Assembly (NCBI GenBank): GCA_041583135.1
Contig: JBFHGJ010000111.1
Coordinates: forward strand, 1 to 19,321
Source of the DNA: JABSOG01 sp041583135
Lineage (GTDB): Bacteria > Pseudomonadota > Gammaproteobacteria > Enterobacterales > Alteromonadaceae
Direction of reading: 5' to 3'
DNA: 19,321 bases
Below, piece after piece: positions 16,040-19,321 of the stretch (within the stretch, counting starts at the first letter, position 1; each line of letters starts with the position of its first letter). Under the pieces are notes generated by a model. It saw only the letters and a list, made by a program, of their open reading frames with translations. It did no database searches and had not been told where the DNA came from. The position numbers were made by a program, and so were the translations under genes.

Positions 16040-17830
16040 CTAAAAGCCATATCTATGCTGTTCAAAGATTTTAAGCGCCTTATCAAACAAATGCTGCGGA
16101 TACTCCTTTGGCATCTTAGGTGTGATGTCAGGGTCGGTATTTTGATAGGCAATAATGGCTTCCATAAATTGATAAAAGGCTTCTGGCCCTACCCTTTGTT
16201 CTTCTCTGAGCACTAAATCCCATATCGCTCGCAAGCCAGTACCCGTGATCCGATCGCGTTTATTGACGATGGCCGCTCGTTCGGCAATCACTTTGAGCAT
16301 GTCTTGTTTGCTTAGGTTTGAGCAGGCGCACACTAGCTCCAACAGGCTGTGATAGTGTTGTCTAAACGCCGCTAGAGTCTCCAGCCAGTGAGTTTTAACG
16401 GTGAAGTCTGCCAGTTGATGATCATCGGCAAGCAACAGTTGCAGCAATGTTTCGTCACTCGGCTCTTTGTCGCTTTCAAGCAATAGCCTTGGATATTCAC
16501 GCAGCAGGTTATTGGTGCAAAATAGCGCCTTTAATGGAATGTCGAACTGATTGGTGCGCTTGGATCTGTCGGTTTTTTCCAGCTCCAGTCCTCGGTAACT
16601 CTCACGATAATCACGAATAAGCTGGGCATGTTGCGCTATCAGTGGCTTAAACGTGCTGCGCGGTAAACCCATTTTGAATAGGGTATTGTTCAATTTCTGT
16701 AGGTCGTATTCCTGCTCGAATAAGTTGAGTACAGGATGGTCACTGTAGCTAGCGATGTCATTGATGATTCCGTTTTCAATGTAGTCTACCGCCTGAGCCA
16801 TCACCTTAATGGTTTTTAAGGCGTTTTCTTTTTGCTCCAGTAGACAAGGTGAAGGCTCGTCTTCATCGTCATAACGGTATTCGCTGTGGTAGAGGCCGAA
16901 GTAGCGCACCGAACCGAAATCTAAAAACCCGCCTTCGACTAAAATGTTGTCGCCATCCCAATCAAGCCAGCAGAAAATATAATGGTCGTCGCAATAAGCG
17001 ACCAGTTTGGCAAAGTTCTTTGCCATCAGGTTTAACAGATACTGATATTTCGATTGTTGCGCAAAGCGGGTAGGAAACTGACCGTTTTGCTGCTGACGCT
17101 GAATATAGTAGTCCACCAACGCCGTCAATTCGTCTTTGCGAGACTGGCGTAAATACAAAAATAAATGGCTGGGTCTTAACAGATTAGAGTGAACCCGAGT
17201 ATTGACCGAAATAATATCGTCATACTCTACAATCGATAAGGTTCTTTCGGTAGAGAGGCCCAGTTGATGGAAAATGCCGCTCATTAAAATAGAGTTGATA
17301 CCTTCTTCGATATCGCAATAACCGCAACCATAGGTCACCGAACGGTCACCAGTTTCAAAATACTCCCCCAACCGACTGGTTGCCGGGCTAAATCGAGTAC
17401 CACCGGTGCCGCAAGAAGATAAGTCATAAGTCATCCCTTGATGGCTCAAATGGCCATTCCAAATACTCCTACCATCACCAGACTTTAACCCCAAATCGTC
17501 ATGATGCTGTAATTGCAGGTAACGGGTAGCCATGTATTTTCCCGGCTTGATGTCCTTTTCATCAAACACCTTGCCGTGCTCGATGTCATACTCGTTGATG
17601 ATCTGCAACGAAAAGGTGCTGATGATTTGCTCGGCCAACTCTGGCGTTAATTCATCAGGATGGTCTTGGTCTATCAGACCGATTTCTCGCGCCAGATTAA
17701 AGTTAAAGTAGGAAACCCGACCACCTTTACGAATACGCGCTTGGTAATCTACGTATCCTTGCGGCACTACCGCTCTTAAAGGGTGAGCGCCGTCAATCTG
17801 TGAAAACGCTTTGTAGTTTCTGTTGTTCAT
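16040..17830 (-). CDS. Divergent SelO/YdiU (UPF0061)-like pseudokinase-fold protein
   Basis: 596 residues. Similarity to SelO (protein AMPylase of pseudokinase fold) is visible in collinear blocks: SGDGRS (117-122), YDLSSCGTGGTRFSP (135-149; SelO has DxxLKGAGxTPYS), LGLSTERTLSIV (190-201; SelO LGIPTTRALSIV), LRPSHL (218-223; SelO APSHLR), and DGDN (292-295) eight residues before LDFG (303-306), equivalent to SelO TDN...DYG that binds metal. The DN and D are kept, so Mg-nucleotide binding is possible. By eye, the SelO ATP-site Lys aligns with C140 and its Glu partner with G185, and an insert adds a CxxC (C169, C172). The C-terminal SelO CxxS/Sec motif is absent (ends HRYGF). The C-terminal third is helical and unassigned. 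It starts inside the MATE gene (38-nt overlap), so it is probably translationally coupled to it. Catalytic activity uncertain. Confidence 0.75.
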   Translation of the reverse strand: MNNRNYKAFSQIDGAHPLRAVVPQGYVDYQARIRKGGRVSYFNFNLAREIGLIDQDHPDELTPELAEQIISTFSLQIINEYDIEHGKVFDEKDIKPGKYMATRYLQLQHHDDLGLKSGDGRSIWNGHLSHQGMTYDLSSCGTGGTRFSPATSRLGEYFETGDRSVTYGCGYCDIEEGINSILMSGIFHQLGLSTERTLSIVEYDDIISVNTRVHSNLLRPSHLFLYLRQSRKDELTALVDYYIQRQQQNGQFPTRFAQQSKYQYLLNLMAKNFAKLVAYCDDHYIFCWLDWDGDNILVEGGFLDFGSVRYFGLYHSEYRYDDEDEPSPCLLEQKENALKTIKVMAQAVDYIENGIINDIASYSDHPVLNLFEQEYDLQKLNNTLFKMGLPRSTFKPLIAQHAQLIRDYRESYRGLELEKTDRSKRTNQFDIPLKALFCTNNLLREYPRLLLESDKEPSDETLLQLLLADDHQLADFTVKTHWLETLAAFRQHYHSLLELVCACSNLSKQDMLKVIAERAAIVNKRDRITGTGLRAIWDLVLREEQRVGPEAFYQFMEAIIAYQNTDPDITPKMPKEYPQHLFDKALKIFEQHRYGF

Positions 17831-19130
17831 TTTTCACCATTACCTTGTTGTAGTGTCGATAAAGCAGCGTTAATAACGCCACCGATGCGATAGCCAAGCC
17901 AATCGCCAAACCGACCCAAAGACCGGCTAAACCGCCATCGTGATAAAAAGTCAGATAGTATCCACTTGGGATCCCTACGACCCAAAAAGCAAAGAGCACA
18001 ATATATGAGGGAATTCGGGTTTCTCCCATGCCGCGCAAAATGCCGGTAGTGGTCACATGGCACGAATCGAAAAACTGAAATAGCGCGATAATCAAGCACA
18101 CACCGACACCCAGAGCGATGACTTTGGCGTCACTTGAAAACAGCTGGAGAAAATACTCGGGGATCAATATCAACAAGGTAGAAGATAACGCGGCGTAAAG
18201 CGCAATGATGAAATAGCTGGCTTTAATATTGTCCAGCAACTGCTCGCGGTCCTTATTGCCAAAAGCATTGCCGACTTTGACCCCAACCGCACTTGAGACC
18301 GAAAGCGGCACCATAAACAATATGGTACTGATAAGATTCACCACATTACCGGCAGCAGCCTCAATGACTCCTAAAGTACCAGCTAGCACCGAGACCATGC
18401 TAAACGCCAGTATTTCCAGGGTAAACGAAACCGCAATAGGAAAAGAGTATTTAAACACCTCAGTCATCAGCGCCGGTTCAAACTTACCCCAGTGGTATTT
18501 TCGCACGATATAAAACAACAAAGTCAGACACAACAAGGCGCGCATTGCAAAGCTGGCAATAGGTAAACCCACCTCGCCAAGCCCTTCAATACCAAAAAGG
18601 CCGAACACCAAAACGTAATTTAGCGCCAAATTCACCACAACGGCGATAAAGTTGATGCCATTGGCAAACGCCACATCTTCCGACGCCTGCAAATATTCTT
18701 TAAGTCCGTAGAAAATAGTGGCAGGAACGATAGACCAGGCAATGATCTCAACAAACAGCCCAGTGAACTCTAACAGCGACGGTTCAATGCCGATTAACGA
18801 CAAAAATCGGACACAGAACAACAACAGCAGACAAAGCGCCAAGCCAACCATTGCAGAATAGGCGACCACGCTGAGCAATTTGTTGCTCATGGCTTTGCCC
18901 TCACCCATTTTTATCGAAAACAGCGATGATATGCCCATCACCAAACCGATACTAAAGATTAAAAATGGCGTAAAAAACCCGGTGGCAACACCAGCCGCAG
19001 CTAGCGTCTCGGTAGAATGCATACCGGCGATCAGCACATCTCCTGCGCCTATCAAAATTTGCCCTACTTGACCAACAACAATAGGCCCAGACAGCAACAA
19101 CAACTGCCAAAGTGTTGATTTGAATTTCAT
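17793..19130 (-). CDS. MATE-family multidrug/metabolite exporter (NorM-like)
   Basis: 445 residues, the normal length. About 12 hydrophobic helices are visible in two pseudo-symmetric halves. MATE features include the N-terminal LSGPIVVGQVGQILIG helix with VLIAGMHSTETLAAAGVA after it, the mid-protein FKYSFPIAVSFTLEILAFS start of the second half, and TGILRGMGETRIP near helix 10. It is expected to export cationic or amphipathic compounds by Na+ or H+ antiport in the inner membrane. The ATG at 19130 is preceded by AGGG six bases upstream. First gene of a minus-strand pair with the SelO-like gene, which begins 38 nt before its stop. The true substrate is unknown; the partner gene hints that it need not be a drug. 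Confidence 0.93.
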   Translation of the reverse strand: MKFKSTLWQLLLLSGPIVVGQVGQILIGAGDVLIAGMHSTETLAAAGVATGFFTPFLIFSIGLVMGISSLFSIKMGEGKAMSNKLLSVVAYSAMVGLALCLLLLFCVRFLSLIGIEPSLLEFTGLFVEIIAWSIVPATIFYGLKEYLQASEDVAFANGINFIAVVVNLALNYVLVFGLFGIEGLGEVGLPIASFAMRALLCLTLLFYIVRKYHWGKFEPALMTEVFKYSFPIAVSFTLEILAFSMVSVLAGTLGVIEAAAGNVVNLISTILFMVPLSVSSAVGVKVGNAFGNKDREQLLDNIKASYFIIALYAALSSTLLILIPEYFLQLFSSDAKVIALGVGVCLIIALFQFFDSCHVTTTGILRGMGETRIPSYIVLFAFWVVGIPSGYYLTFYHDGGLAGLWVGLAIGLAIASVALLTLLYRHYNKVMVKNEQQKLQSVFTD

Positions 19131-19210
19131 GAAATACCCTAAATTGACTATCGCCAGAGCGACCCAAAAACAAAGAGATTTGCCGCTTGAGCAGTCTTGC
19201 TGTGCAACAC

Positions 19211-19230
19211 TTCCGTACTTGGATACGGAA
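19211..19230. promoter_or_regulatory. Perfect 7-bp dyad upstream of the MATE gene
   Basis: TTCCGTA (19211-19217) and TACGGAA (19224-19230) are exact reverse complements around a 6-bp centre, 80-100 bp upstream of the MATE start. This is a good place for a repressor or activator site. There is no T-run after it on either strand. A related CCGTACT occurs at the very end of the window (19315-19321) and may be part of a second site cut by the boundary. The rest of 19131-19321 shows no gene. Confidence 0.4.
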
Positions 19231-19321
19231 AAATCGCTTAAATATCAAATATTAACAACAGGTATTTAGATATATGACAGTCTCAATGAAAAGGCAAGGA
19301 TTAATTCCCCAATACCGTACT

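Overview
The window looks like chromosome from a Gram-negative gammaproteobacterium, probably a marine Alteromonadales relative. This is inferred from the lipoprotein and efflux genes, the large secreted Ca2+-binding protease and the moderate GC; no rRNA or marker gene fixes the taxon.

Left part (1-7007). A 5'-truncated IS4-family transposase remnant (126-548) runs convergently into a single very large minus-strand gene (576-7007). That gene encodes a 2143-residue secreted protein: signal peptide, about 470 residues of beta-sandwich/CARDB-type domains, a propeptide-like segment, a subtilisin (S8) catalytic domain with complete Asp/His/Ser triad and oxyanion Asn, a jelly-roll domain, an Ig-like domain, a thrombospondin type 3 Ca2+-binding linker, and three leucine-rich-repeat modules. 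Each LRR module is closed at both ends by caps with a Cys pair at almost invariant spacing. This protein is the most unusual item in the window.

Middle (7008-8047). About 1 kb without a convincing gene. It holds two diverged copies of a 70-90 bp repeat, a compact perfect dyad and one weak small ORF.

Efflux region (8048-15924). A LysR-type regulator (minus) is divergent from a four-gene plus-strand operon: RND membrane-fusion lipoprotein, RND (HAE1) inner-membrane pump, NodT-type outer-membrane lipoprotein, and a zinc-free MDR oxidoreductase. The gene content matches the Pseudomonas MexT / MexEF-OprN / MexS set, with the oxidoreductase moved to the operon's 3' end. The 118-bp divergent promoter carries repeated TGCCA/TGGCA half-sites, including one perfect T-N11-A LysR box overlapping a plausible -35 element.

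Right part (16040-19321). A minus-strand pair: a MATE-family exporter followed by, and overlapping by 38 nt, a divergent SelO (UPF0061/YdiU)-like protein. The latter keeps the GDGR and DN...DFG-like metal-binding motifs but by eye lacks the SelO Lys/Glu pair and has gained a CxxC. A perfect 7-bp dyad lies about 80 bp upstream of the exporter. The coupling of a SelO-like pseudokinase-fold protein to a drug/metabolite exporter is the second candidate for something undescribed.
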